Positions 8,311 to 16,634 of a stretch of 64,000 bases of DNA are shown piece by piece. A program made the position numbers and the translations under genes. Source of the DNA: Burkholderiaceae bacterium (GTDB taxonomy: Bacteria > Pseudomonadota > Gammaproteobacteria > Burkholderiales > Burkholderiaceae_F); NCBI GenBank assembly GCA_022843955.1, contig JALHMQ010000009.1, forward strand, positions 106,928 through 170,927, read 5' to 3'. Within the stretch, counting starts at the first letter, position 1; every line of letters starts with the position of its first letter. The notes beneath the pieces were generated by a model that was not told the origin of the DNA, searched no databases, and saw only the letters and a program-made list of their open reading frames with translations.

Positions 8311-9144
8311 TCAGACCCAGTAAGCGATGCGGTAGCGATAGCGCGCGAACACGACGAACGTGATCAGCGCGCCAACCACCGTGATGGCTACCGCCGTGGT
8401 CCAGCTGGACACTGCTGGCAAGGTCCCGAGCAGCGGCGCGCGCACGATGTCCACGAAGTGGAAGAACGGGTTGACCTCCACCACCCAGGTGTTGCGCGCC
8501 AGCTGGCCCGGCTGCCAGACGATCGGCGTGAGAAAGAACGACACCTGCACCACGCTGGCCACGAGCTGTGGCACGTCGCGATAGCGCGTGCACACCATGC
8601 CGACCAGCAGCCCCACCCACAGACCCGTCAGCGCCACCAGCAGCAGGCCGGGCAGCGCCGCCAGCATGTGCCAGCCCACATCCACCGGCAGCAGCATGAC
8701 CACCACGGCAAAGATCAGCAGGTTGTGCGCGAACACGATGAGATTGCGCCAGACCATGCGGAAGACGTAGAACGACAACGGCAGGCGGATCTGCCGGATG
8801 TAGCTCTCGGCGCTGACGAACACCGCACAGGCATCCAGCAGCAGGCCACTGACCAGGCCCCACACGATGAAGCCCAGCGCCACGAACGGCAGGTAGGTGT
8901 CGATCGGCTGCGCGAACAGGCGCGCATACAGCACCCCGAGTGCGGCCACCGTGATGCCCATGCTCAGCGTGATCCACAGCGGACCCAGCACCGAGCGCTT
9001 GTAGCGCTGTCGCACGTCGTGCCAGCCGAGCGCGAGCCAGGTGCGCCACAGCCGCAGCCCGCGCAGCAGGTCGTCGGCAGCCCGACCCACCCGCATGGCG
9101 GAGGCGACGCGGGAAGACGCCGGCGGGTCGAAGGCGATGCTCAT
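8311..9144 (-). CDS. wzm: Polysaccharide ABC transporter permease
   Basis: The 277-residue membrane protein has the ABC-2 type permease layout: a cytoplasmic N-terminus with the WLALGWHDVRQRYKRS amphipathic region (residues about 37-52), then six hydrophobic segments. The WHDVRQRYKRSVLGPLW motif is characteristic of Wzm/RfbA/KpsM exporters. With the adjacent ATPase it would move undecaprenyl-linked polysaccharide to the periplasm. The pair lies in the middle of a leftward glycosyltransferase operon, which points to an ABC-dependent O-antigen or similar glycan. Length and topology are normal. Confidence 0.94.
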   Translation of the reverse strand: MSIAFDPPASSRVASAMRVGRAADDLLRGLRLWRTWLALGWHDVRQRYKRSVLGPLWITLSMGITVAALGVLYARLFAQPIDTYLPFVALGFIVWGLVSGLLLDACAVFVSAESYIRQIRLPLSFYVFRMVWRNLIVFAHNLLIFAVVVMLLPVDVGWHMLAALPGLLLVALTGLWVGLLVGMVCTRYRDVPQLVASVVQVSFFLTPIVWQPGQLARNTWVVEVNPFFHFVDIVRAPLLGTLPAVSSWTTAVAITVVGALITFVVFARYRYRIAYWV

Positions 9145-9159
9145 CGGGCGCCGTCCACG

Positions 9160-10302
9160 TCAGAGCGACTGCACCGCGTGCAGCAGCGCACGCGTGCGGC
9201 AGGCGTAGGTGTGATCGGACAGCGCTCGCCGCTGTGCGCGCTCGCCAATGCGCTGACTGGCCGCCGGATCTCGCAGCAGCATCTGCCAGTGCGCGAGAAA
9301 GCCGTCGACGTCGTGTGCGATCAGCACTTCGCGGCCCGGCTCGAAGTACTCGGTGATCTCCAGGCCGTCGGTCAGCACGATCTGCGCCGCGCCGGCCACC
9401 GCCGCCTCGAAGCTGCGCGGACCCGGGGTCGAGGCCTTGATGCTGAAGCGCCGATTGGCCAGGTTCAAATCGCGACCGAGGTTGGCCACCGCCACCGCGG
9501 AGGCGTAGTAGTCGGGCAGCGCGGCGTTGGGCAGCATCTGCGCTATCGCGCCGGGCACGCGCCGCGTGTCCCAGCCGGAACCGAAGACCTGCATGCGTGC
9601 TGCATTGGCCGGATCCGCATCGCACAGCGTTCCGAAGAACGCCTGCCGGTTCTCGAACGCGTGGCCGCAGAAGAACAGACCCGGTGCGCTGCGCGGACCC
9701 ACAGCGCGCCAGTGCGCCAGCCGGCTTCCCGCGAGCGGCAGGTGAAACACCGGCATCTGCGGCGGATAGTGATCGACCGAGGCGAGGTCGTTGGAGAAGA
9801 TGGCGTCTGCGTAGGGGAAGACGCGCTCGTTCATGTCGAACTCGTACGGGTCGTCGTGCAGCCAGAACACCAGACGGCTGCCGTGCCGGCGACAGGCCTG
9901 TGCGAGCGCGGCGAAATCACTGGTATCCATGATCACGCTGCCGAACACGATCACAAGCTGCGGCTGCCACTGCGTCACCGCCGCGACCCCCAGCTCATAC
10001 GGCACGCCGAGCGCCAAGGCCTCCGGCAGCGCCTCGCGCAGGCCGTCCACCACGTAGGGGCGCAGACCGGCGTTGGCGTTCAGATGGTCCGGGCTGCCGC
10101 TGACGACGAGCGCACGGCGCAGCGTCAGCGGGCGGCCGCGCGTCGGCACGCGCGCGACGGCGGGCTCGCTGTGCTCGATCGGCGCCGCCGGCCCAGCATC
10201 GTCGACGAGGACGGCCATGGGCTGCGTGTCGTCTCCCACCGCATCTTCCTCGGCAAGCGCCACGCTATCGTTCATCGGTCCATCGATTTCGATCGGATTC
10301 AT
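9160..10302 (-). CDS. CgeB-like glycosyltransferase (GT-B)
   Basis: The 380-residue product matches the CgeB/Glyco_trans_1_2 group: an N-terminal half with LVFWLHDDPYEFD and FSNDLASVDHY, then FFCGHAFENRQAFF, and a C-terminal half with GPRSFEAAVAGAAQIVLTD and EYFEPGREVLI, the nucleotide-sugar-binding part of a GT-B fold. I chose the ATG at 10302 because GAGAGGTGGG precedes it closely; a TTG at 10314 would also be in frame. The double enzyme upstream carries a related N-terminal module (FTEDPYEATRN, FSNDVASAALY), so the two may have arisen by duplication. The sugar transferred is not evident. Confidence 0.82.
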   Translation of the reverse strand: MNPIEIDGPMNDSVALAEEDAVGDDTQPMAVLVDDAGPAAPIEHSEPAVARVPTRGRPLTLRRALVVSGSPDHLNANAGLRPYVVDGLREALPEALALGVPYELGVAAVTQWQPQLVIVFGSVIMDTSDFAALAQACRRHGSRLVFWLHDDPYEFDMNERVFPYADAIFSNDLASVDHYPPQMPVFHLPLAGSRLAHWRAVGPRSAPGLFFCGHAFENRQAFFGTLCDADPANAARMQVFGSGWDTRRVPGAIAQMLPNAALPDYYASAVAVANLGRDLNLANRRFSIKASTPGPRSFEAAVAGAAQIVLTDGLEITEYFEPGREVLIAHDVDGFLAHWQMLLRDPAASQRIGERAQRRALSDHTYACRTRALLHAVQSL

Positions 10303-10310
10303 CCCACCTC

Positions 10311-12824
10311 TCAACGGCTGGCCTGCAAGGCGATGCCGATGCGCCGGCGCGCCATCGCAAGCGCCGTGCGCAGACCCTCCGTGCGCTGCACTTCGACAAA
10401 GCGACGGACGAAGAAGCGCAGCTGCCGGCGCCCCCCCGGCAACATCGCGGCCAGCGAACGACGGTTTGCCGGATCCATGTCGGTCTGGGTCCAGGTCGGT
10501 TGCGTAAGGAACAGGCCGAGTTCCTCAAAGGTCAACGTACGCTGCGGCGACTCATCGGGCGCAGTCAGGTCCACCGCAGCGAGTCTGCGTGGCGTGGCGA
10601 GCGAGAGGTACAGCGTCTGCACCTGCGCCGCGAACTCTGCTGCGCTCACGCCAGCGCGTTCCGGCAAGTGGCTGCGCAGCTGCAACAGTCGATCGCGATC
10701 GGTGGCGACTTCGCGCAGCCGCGCGGCCACCGCGTCGGCATCGCCGGGCTCGACCACGAAGCCGTCCACGCCGTCACGCACCCGTTCGGCGGGGGCACCG
10801 AGCGACGTGACGATCGGCACCAGCCCGGCGGCCTGCCCCTCGGACAGCGTGATGCCGTAGGTCTCCGGCCAGGTCGACAGGAACAGCAGCACATCGGCCT
10901 GCGTCACTGCGGCCGGCAAGGCGCCGCTCGCATAGCTGCCATGCACCTGCACGAGCGCGGCGTCCAACTGGCGCAGCCGCGGCGCGTACTCGGCATCGAC
11001 ACGGCCATGAATGTGGAACTCGATGCGCTGGCCCGCGGGCTGATCGGCGCAGCGCTCGATCACCTGCAGCACCGTCTCGGCGCCCTTGAAGCGGGTGAAG
11101 TTCCCCAGATGCACCACCCGCAGCGGCGGCGCGGGCTCGACTGGCGTCGGCCGCGGGGCGCGCTGCGGCATCTCCATCGGCGGTGTGACGGTCACGCAGC
11201 GCGCCGCCACCTCCGGATAGAAGCGCAGCAGCAGCGCGCGGGCTGAGTCAGATCCGACCAGGATCCGGTCCACCGCGCCGAGCACCTGCCGCAGGTAGCG
11301 CAGGCGGCGGCTCTGACTGCCCGGCACGATGCCCTTGGCCTGCGCCAGGCAGCCATCGCAAGCCGACAGCGCGCGGCGGTCGATGCGGCAGAACTCGCCG
11401 CTCGCATCGGTCAGCGTGAAGGAGTCGCACTGCAGGAAATGATCGTGCTGCGTGAATAGCGTTGCGCACCCCATCGCCTTGGCGTGCAGCGGCAGCGAAG
11501 GCGGATACGACAGCAGATGGTTGAAGTGGACGATGTCGATCCCGTGCCGCACCAGCAGGCGCTCGAACGCGTGTTCGATCGGCGGGTGGATCAGCAGCGG
11601 CTCGGCATAGGGCACGTCGACCTCGAACGCATCGACCTCGGTCAGCGTTCGGTCGAGCAGCACGTAGCGGCCAGCGTTGGTCGAGCGGCGATCCGGCGTG
11701 AGGATCAACAGCTCGCAATCAGTCACGTGGGTGCGCAGCCGATCGATGTAGACCTCGGCGCCGCCAAAGCCGCCAAAGGCGGACACGTTGTGGGTGACGA
11801 TCAGCGCGCGAGGCCGCGCGGTCGCAACGTCCGCCGTGGTCGCCATGCGTGCCATCGCCACGCGCCGTGGCGTGTCCTGCACCTCGCGCAGCAGCGCCTG
11901 GACGCGCTGCGCATACGTGTGCTCGCGCAATACACGCTGCTGGGCGGCACGCGCGATCGACCGGATGCGGTCCGGGTCGGCCAGCAGCGCGTCGATCGCC
12001 GTCACGCAGTCGCCGATCTCGTGAAAGCCGACAAACTCCTCGCCCTCGGTCAGTGCGGTGGCCGCGACCGGCGTGGTCTGCGCATCCACCAGCTGGCAGC
12101 TGCCTGCCAGCGCGACTTCGAAGAAGCGCGGGCCAGGCGTGTCGCTGGCGGCGTCCTCGCGCATGCCGCCCGTGGCGAACTTGCGCGGCAGCGTCAGCGT
12201 GAGCTGCGACAGGCTCGCCAGGCGACAGAACTCGCGGATCGGCACGCCGGCCGAGAACGTCAGCCGGCGCGCGTAGCGCGCCACGTGCGGTGCCAGCGCC
12301 GCGTTGCTGACGAGCAGCGTCCGGTAGCGCAGATGCGGGCGGCGCTCGCGCAGCTCATCGAGAAACAGCAACCGGTTCGGCCAGGCAGTGCCGGCGAAGA
12401 AGACGTCGAACGGCCGGGGCGCGTCCGTCAGCGCGAAGTAGTTGCGTGCCGGGTCAGCCGCCAGCGGCAGATGACGCCCACGGTGGCCGTACAGCGCGGC
12501 GCTGGCAACATCGTTGGAGAACGCCAGGTCGAAGTGATCGGCCAGTGCGCGGTTGCGCGTGGCTTCGTAAGGGTCTTCGGTGAACCAGATGGCGCTCTTG
12601 CTCGCCAGGCGCGCCGCCTTGTGGACCGCCGCGTTGTCAGCCTCCTCGCCACCAAAGGCGAGGAACAGATCGAAGCGTCCGCTCGTGGCCAGTTCTGCCA
12701 CCGACCGGTACTCGGCCCAGACACACTCGCGCACGCCGGGCGCAGCGTGCAGTGCATCGAAGACGCCGCGGGCGATGTAGCGATTGGGATTGAACGGTTT
12801 GGTGTCGAGGAAGAGAACGCGCAT
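10311..12824 (-). CDS. Two-domain glycosyltransferase: CgeB-like plus GT4
   Basis: The 837-residue protein joins two GT-B enzymes. Residues 1 to about 325 resemble the CgeB family (FTEDPYEATRN, FSNDVASAALY, GPRFFEVALAGSCQLVD). Residues about 338-760 form a GT4 enzyme: ALIVTHNVSAFGGFGGAEVY, a Cys-rich loop (CRIDRRALSACDGCLAQAKG), VVHLGNFTRFKGAETVL, and FLSTWPETYGITLSEGQAAG with the donor-binding glutamate. The four Cys/His-like residues in the middle are typical of some GT4 enzymes of this size. The tail (about 80 residues) is unassigned. Such double enzymes often add two consecutive sugars or one repeating pair. Its start is an ATG at 12824. Confidence 0.85.
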   Translation of the reverse strand: MRVLFLDTKPFNPNRYIARGVFDALHAAPGVRECVWAEYRSVAELATSGRFDLFLAFGGEEADNAAVHKAARLASKSAIWFTEDPYEATRNRALADHFDLAFSNDVASAALYGHRGRHLPLAADPARNYFALTDAPRPFDVFFAGTAWPNRLLFLDELRERRPHLRYRTLLVSNAALAPHVARYARRLTFSAGVPIREFCRLASLSQLTLTLPRKFATGGMREDAASDTPGPRFFEVALAGSCQLVDAQTTPVAATALTEGEEFVGFHEIGDCVTAIDALLADPDRIRSIARAAQQRVLREHTYAQRVQALLREVQDTPRRVAMARMATTADVATARPRALIVTHNVSAFGGFGGAEVYIDRLRTHVTDCELLILTPDRRSTNAGRYVLLDRTLTEVDAFEVDVPYAEPLLIHPPIEHAFERLLVRHGIDIVHFNHLLSYPPSLPLHAKAMGCATLFTQHDHFLQCDSFTLTDASGEFCRIDRRALSACDGCLAQAKGIVPGSQSRRLRYLRQVLGAVDRILVGSDSARALLLRFYPEVAARCVTVTPPMEMPQRAPRPTPVEPAPPLRVVHLGNFTRFKGAETVLQVIERCADQPAGQRIEFHIHGRVDAEYAPRLRQLDAALVQVHGSYASGALPAAVTQADVLLFLSTWPETYGITLSEGQAAGLVPIVTSLGAPAERVRDGVDGFVVEPGDADAVAARLREVATDRDRLLQLRSHLPERAGVSAAEFAAQVQTLYLSLATPRRLAAVDLTAPDESPQRTLTFEELGLFLTQPTWTQTDMDPANRRSLAAMLPGGRRQLRFFVRRFVEVQRTEGLRTALAMARRRIGIALQASR

Positions 12825-12967
12825 GCAGCCGCTTCAGACGGGTCGCCCGCGGCAGCCGGCAGGAAGACCGACGCGAAGCGCAACGACTCGGCAGGATGCC
12901 GGCGCAGGGCAAGGCTGTCCGCAGGGGACGCCGTACGCGGAAAGCGCGGCAAACCGGCGGTGGCCGG

Positions 12968-13066
12968 TCAGGCGACGGCGTGCGCGACGTAGTCGCGGTA
13001 GGACGCTGCGATGCCCTCGCGAAAGCGCGACGCTCAGCCGAAGTGCGGTCGACGTCAACTACGAAG
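12968..13066 (-). pseudogene. C-terminal scrap of an NDP-sugar epimerase/GDP-fucose synthase
   Basis: Reading leftward, one frame gives VDVDRTSA and a second, after a frameshift, gives REGIAASYRDYVAHAVA and a stop at 12968. Together they mirror the C-terminal end of the gmd'-'fcl scar at 22520 (DVSRLSALGW, then LREGIAAACRDVL). An in-frame TGA sits where the LGW tryptophan would be. Only the last 30 or so residues remain, so another copy of a fcl-like gene once lay here. The rest of 12825-13152 shows no gene or motif I recognise. Confidence 0.55.
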
Positions 13067-13152
13067 CGCTACTCGTCAGATTCGGCGAACAACACGATTC
13101 TTGGGCGAGATGGTTGAAGCAGGAACTCGCGACGCCGCATGCTGCTGACTCA

Positions 13153-13893
13153 CTAGAGCTTGGTTCGAATGAACAGCCGCTCGGGCACATGACGGATGAT
13201 CAGCATGATCCAGCGCCAGAACCACGGCGTGTAGACAGATCCGAACCCCTTGTCGAGCGCTCGCTCGATGTCCGCCGCCACCCTCTCCGGCGACGCCCAG
13301 AGCGGCCCCTTGGCAAACGATGCGGTCATCGGCGTATCCACGAAGCCCGGCAGGATAGTCAGCACGCGTACACCTTCTTCTGCCAGGCGGTGGCGCAGGC
13401 CAGCAGCAAGAACCGTCACGGCTGCCTTGGCTGCGCCGTAGACATAGTTGCTGGCCCGGCCGCGATCACCCGCTGGCGAAGAGATCACCGCCAGCGCACC
13501 GCTGCCCTGCTGCTCGAATCGGTTGGCCAAGTCTGTCAACAGCGACACGACCGACCGCGCATTGGTGTCGAACGAGGCGAGTGCGGCTGGCGCATCCACC
13601 TCGCACTGCGCCTGGTCTGGCAGCACGCCATGGGCGACGAGCGCGTGATCGAAACCTCCCCAGGCCTGCCATGCCTGCGCCAGCGCGCCCTCATGACGCG
13701 CCGTGTCGTTGGCGTCGAGCACCGTTGCCTTGACCTCTGCCGCGCCACGCACCCGCAGATCAGCCGCCGCCGCATCCACTGCCGCAGCGCGTCGACCGAC
13801 GAGGTGAATTCGCGCGCCCCGCGCCGCGTAGCGCCGCGCCACCGCAGTAGCGATCGCCGACGTTGCACCGATGATCAGCAGTCGAATCGTCAT
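13153..13893 (-). CDS. Short-chain dehydrogenase, DprE2-like 2-ketoreductase
   Basis: This 246-residue SDR begins with LLIIGATSAIATAVARRYA (a TGxxxGIG variant as in DprE2/Rv3791) and has the catalytic Ser (SSPAGDRGRAS) and Tyr/Lys (YVYGAAKAA, near residue 150). In mycobacteria DprE2 reduces the keto intermediate made by DprE1 to give decaprenylphosphoryl-D-arabinose. The gene follows the DprE1-like oxidase by only 6 bp, which supports the pairing. The C-terminus (WRWIMLIIRHVPERLF) resembles the membrane-associated tail of that group. Substrate inferred, not proven. Confidence 0.85.
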   Translation of the reverse strand: MTIRLLIIGATSAIATAVARRYAARGARIHLVGRRAAAVDAAAADLRVRGAAEVKATVLDANDTARHEGALAQAWQAWGGFDHALVAHGVLPDQAQCEVDAPAALASFDTNARSVVSLLTDLANRFEQQGSGALAVISSPAGDRGRASNYVYGAAKAAVTVLAAGLRHRLAEEGVRVLTILPGFVDTPMTASFAKGPLWASPERVAADIERALDKGFGSVYTPWFWRWIMLIIRHVPERLFIRTKL

Positions 13894-13899
13894 GCGTGA

Positions 13900-15201
13900 C
13901 TAGGCTCCAAACAGGCGGCGCGACATCGAAGAGGAAATCCCCGGATCGCGATAGCCGATGAACTCGTTCAAGCGCGGGTAGCCATCCACGAACATCTGCG
14001 GCGGCATGCAGGCGTCCTTCGCCGAGTACAACCGACCGCCCGCCTCCTTCACCACCGCGTTCAGACGATCGAACAGGCGCAACGTGGGCTCGCCGCCATT
14101 CGGGAAGTCCAACGCCAGCGTGGTGCCAGGCATCGGGAAGCTGATCATCCCCGGCGCCGGCTTGTCGCCAAAGGTCTTGAGCACAGCGAGGAACGAACCC
14201 AGCCCCGCCTTGGCGATCTCATTGAGCATGGCACGCGTTGCGTCGAGTTGAACCGCTGGCGGAACCACCGCCTGGTACTGGAAGAAGCCCTTCGGACCGT
14301 AGACGCGGTTCCATTCGAGCAGGTTATCCAGAGGGAAAAAGAAAGGAACGTAGTGCTGAATCCCCCGCCCCTGCTTGAGCTTTTGCGCCCGGTAGTAGGT
14401 GAAGTTGAAGGCGCGCAACGACAGCGCGTTGATGAGAGACACGGGCGGGGTGAACGGGAACGTACGCGGCTTTGCAGGCCGCACAGGTTCGGTCTTGTCG
14501 CAATGATTGCCCTGGAAGAACACGCCGCGGCCGCGGCCACCACTGACGCAATCGATCCATGACACGGTGTACTCGAAGTTCCTTTTCGCCTCGGCCGACA
14601 GGCGAAAGAACTCCTCGAGTGAGTCAAAGGGAATCGTCTCGGAATCCAGCCAGCCCCCCGCCACCTTGCGCAAGCGCAAGCGAGCCCGCGTGATCACGCC
14701 GGTCAGGCCCATGCCGCCGACCGTTGCTTCGAACCAGTCTGCGTTCTCGGTAGGCGAACAAGACAGCACCTGACCGTCTGTCCGCACCAGCTCGAACGAG
14801 AGCACCTGGTGGCCGAAGCTGCCGGCCGAGTGGTGCGCCTTGCCGTGCACGTCATTGGCAACGGCGCCGCCCACCGTCACGAACTGCGTGCCCGGCACCA
14901 CCGGCAGGAACCAGCCGCGCGGCAGCGCCACGTCGATGATGTCTTTCAGGAGCATGCCCGCTTCGCACTCGATGACACCGGCATCCGCATCGAACGCGAT
15001 GAAGCGGTCCAGCCCGCGCATGCCCCACAGCACCCCGCCCGCGTTCAGGCAGACGTCGCCATAGGAGCGGCCATTGCCGTAGGCCAGCCCACCCGTCTTG
15101 ATGGCGCCAGCGACCGCAGTGCGGTCCGACAGTGCGATCCATTCATGTTCGTCGGCGTTCAGGTTGCCCCACGCTGCCACGCGTCGTTTCAATGTGTTCA
15201 A
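13900..15201 (-). CDS. FAD-dependent oxidase, DprE1-like (polyprenyl-phospho-ribose 2'-oxidase)
   Basis: The 433-residue flavoprotein has the FAD_binding_4 signature (YGNGRSYGD, residues 41-49) and VVPGTQFVTVGGAVANDVHGK (split by FAD contacts). The catalytic AKD motif of DprE1 is present (Lys395). The cysteine that benzothiazinone drugs trap in Mycobacterium (Cys387) is Ala363 here (LALDF against ICVDF). I place the start at the TTG at 15201, which overlaps the stop of the HAD-UbiA gene; upstream codons lie inside that gene. The protein would oxidise the ribose C2 of a lipid-linked pentose, the first half of the epimerisation that gives D-arabinose. Family confident; exact lipid inferred. Confidence 0.87.
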   Translation of the reverse strand: MNTLKRRVAAWGNLNADEHEWIALSDRTAVAGAIKTGGLAYGNGRSYGDVCLNAGGVLWGMRGLDRFIAFDADAGVIECEAGMLLKDIIDVALPRGWFLPVVPGTQFVTVGGAVANDVHGKAHHSAGSFGHQVLSFELVRTDGQVLSCSPTENADWFEATVGGMGLTGVITRARLRLRKVAGGWLDSETIPFDSLEEFFRLSAEAKRNFEYTVSWIDCVSGGRGRGVFFQGNHCDKTEPVRPAKPRTFPFTPPVSLINALSLRAFNFTYYRAQKLKQGRGIQHYVPFFFPLDNLLEWNRVYGPKGFFQYQAVVPPAVQLDATRAMLNEIAKAGLGSFLAVLKTFGDKPAPGMISFPMPGTTLALDFPNGGEPTLRLFDRLNAVVKEAGGRLYSAKDACMPPQMFVDGYPRLNEFIGYRDPGISSSMSRRLFGA

Positions 15202-16634
15202 GTTGCCAGCCACAGTACGAGCAGAAACATCAGTCCGGAGATGATGCTGACCTTGTCCTTCATCGCGAACAGGACCGGGTCGTCGTGCATCAGGCCACGA
15301 TGCGTCTTCATCCACACCCGGGTGATCCAGTAGAGCAGGATCGGGATGGTCAGCCACATCGCTTCCGGGCGCTTGTACATCCGCATTACAGCTTCGCTGT
15401 TGATGTAGAGCGCCAGAACCATGACGGCGGCAAAGCCGGAGACGACCCCCATCATCTGTATCAGGGGCAGATCGCTCGTGACATAGCCACGCCCCTTGGC
15501 TTCATCCCGGCCCTGTCCAAGCATCACCTGCAGTTCGGAGAAGCGCTTGACGAAGGCAAGGCTCAGGAAGAGGAACAGCGTGAGCGCCAGCAGCCAGAAC
15601 GACGCCGGCAAGGCCACCGCCGCCGCGCCGGCAATGATGCGCAGCGTGTAAAGCGCAGCCAGCGCAAGCGCGTCCAAGATGGGTTTGCGCTTCAGCACGA
15701 AGGTGTAGCCCACCGTAATGACGAAATAGACGGCGAGCCAGGCAAAGAACGCCTTCGCCACCCACCACGCCAGCAGGAAAGCGCAGATCAGCAACACCCC
15801 CGCCACGGCGATGCCCGCAAGCGGGGAAAGGACCCCTGCAGCGAACGGCCGCAGGCGCTTGCGCGGATGGTGACGGTCGCTTTCCAGGTCCATCAGGTCA
15901 TTGACCAGATACACGGACGATGCGCAGAAGCCGAACGCAAAGAAGGCGACTGTGACCTTGTACAGAAGCGCGGGATCGAAGATCTGATGCGCCCCGAGCA
16001 GCGGGAGGAAGAGCAGCAGGTTCTTCATCCACTGATGCAGCCGCAAGGCCTTGATCCACGCCTTGGGGCCGCCCGCGCTGCCAGCAAACTCACGCTCGAT
16101 GGTGGCCGTCTGACCCGCGGCGCGACGAATCGCCGCCGGCGCCGCCACCAGGATCGCACGGCGCGCACGGGCCCACACGGCCAGGTCATCGCCCGAGTTG
16201 CCGGCATAGTCGAAGCCGCGCTCCCCGAAGCGCGCGACCAGCGCCTCCGCCTTGCGGTGCGACGAGTTGTTGATCGTGCCGTCGCTGGCCAGCACGTCGT
16301 CGAACAGTTGCAGGTGATCGGCCACGGCGCGCGCCAACGCCTCGTCGGACGCCGTCGCCAGCACGATGCGGCGCCCGCGGTCGCGTTCGCTGCGGATCCA
16401 CGCCACCAGTTCTTCGTGGTAGGGCATCCCCGCCACGTCCAAGGTGACGCGCGAGGCAATCTCGCGCTTCATGTGCGCCTTGCCCGTGGCGAGCCAAAGC
16501 GGCAAGCGCCACAAACGATGCGGACCACCGCGCAGCAGCATGAGGGTGGACTCGTGCAGCAGATCGATGCGCAGCAGCGTGCCGTCCAGATCGATCACCA
16601 GGGGCACGACCGGCAAGTCGGCAACGTCGTTCAT
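15198..16634 (-). CDS. HAD-phosphatase/UbiA prenyltransferase fusion (phosphoribosyl-lipid synthase type)
   Basis: One polypeptide of 478 residues holds two domains. Residues 1-200 are a HAD hydrolase (nucleophile motif VIDLDGTLL at 13-21, then VLATASDEALA). Residues about 210-478 are a UbiA-type polytopic transferase with the first Asp motif NDLMDLESDRHHP at 245-257, and further membrane segments. UbiA proteins of this branch (Rv3806c type) move 5-phosphoribose from PRPP to polyprenyl phosphate, and the product must then be dephosphorylated, which the HAD half could do. The ATG at 16634 overlaps the upstream stop (ATGA), so an N-terminal extension is unlikely. It is coupled to the DprE1-like gene. 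Confidence 0.85.
   Translation of the reverse strand: MNDVADLPVVPLVIDLDGTLLRIDLLHESTLMLLRGGPHRLWRLPLWLATGKAHMKREIASRVTLDVAGMPYHEELVAWIRSERDRGRRIVLATASDEALARAVADHLQLFDDVLASDGTINNSSHRKAEALVARFGERGFDYAGNSGDDLAVWARARRAILVAAPAAIRRAAGQTATIEREFAGSAGGPKAWIKALRLHQWMKNLLLFLPLLGAHQIFDPALLYKVTVAFFAFGFCASSVYLVNDLMDLESDRHHPRKRLRPFAAGVLSPLAGIAVAGVLLICAFLLAWWVAKAFFAWLAVYFVITVGYTFVLKRKPILDALALAALYTLRIIAGAAAVALPASFWLLALTLFLFLSLAFVKRFSELQVMLGQGRDEAKGRGYVTSDLPLIQMMGVVSGFAAVMVLALYINSEAVMRMYKRPEAMWLTIPILLYWITRVWMKTHRGLMHDDPVLFAMKDKVSIISGLMFLLVLWLAT

Noticed and set aside
8050..10860. A 936-codon open frame on the forward strand across wzt, wzm and the CgeB gene
   Set aside because: It is antisense to recognised genes and its product (Arg/His/Gln-rich) has no domain; long antisense frames are normal in high-GC DNA.
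11484..12992. A 502-codon forward frame opposite the double glycosyltransferase
   Set aside because: Antisense to a well-supported gene; composition is that of a shadow frame.
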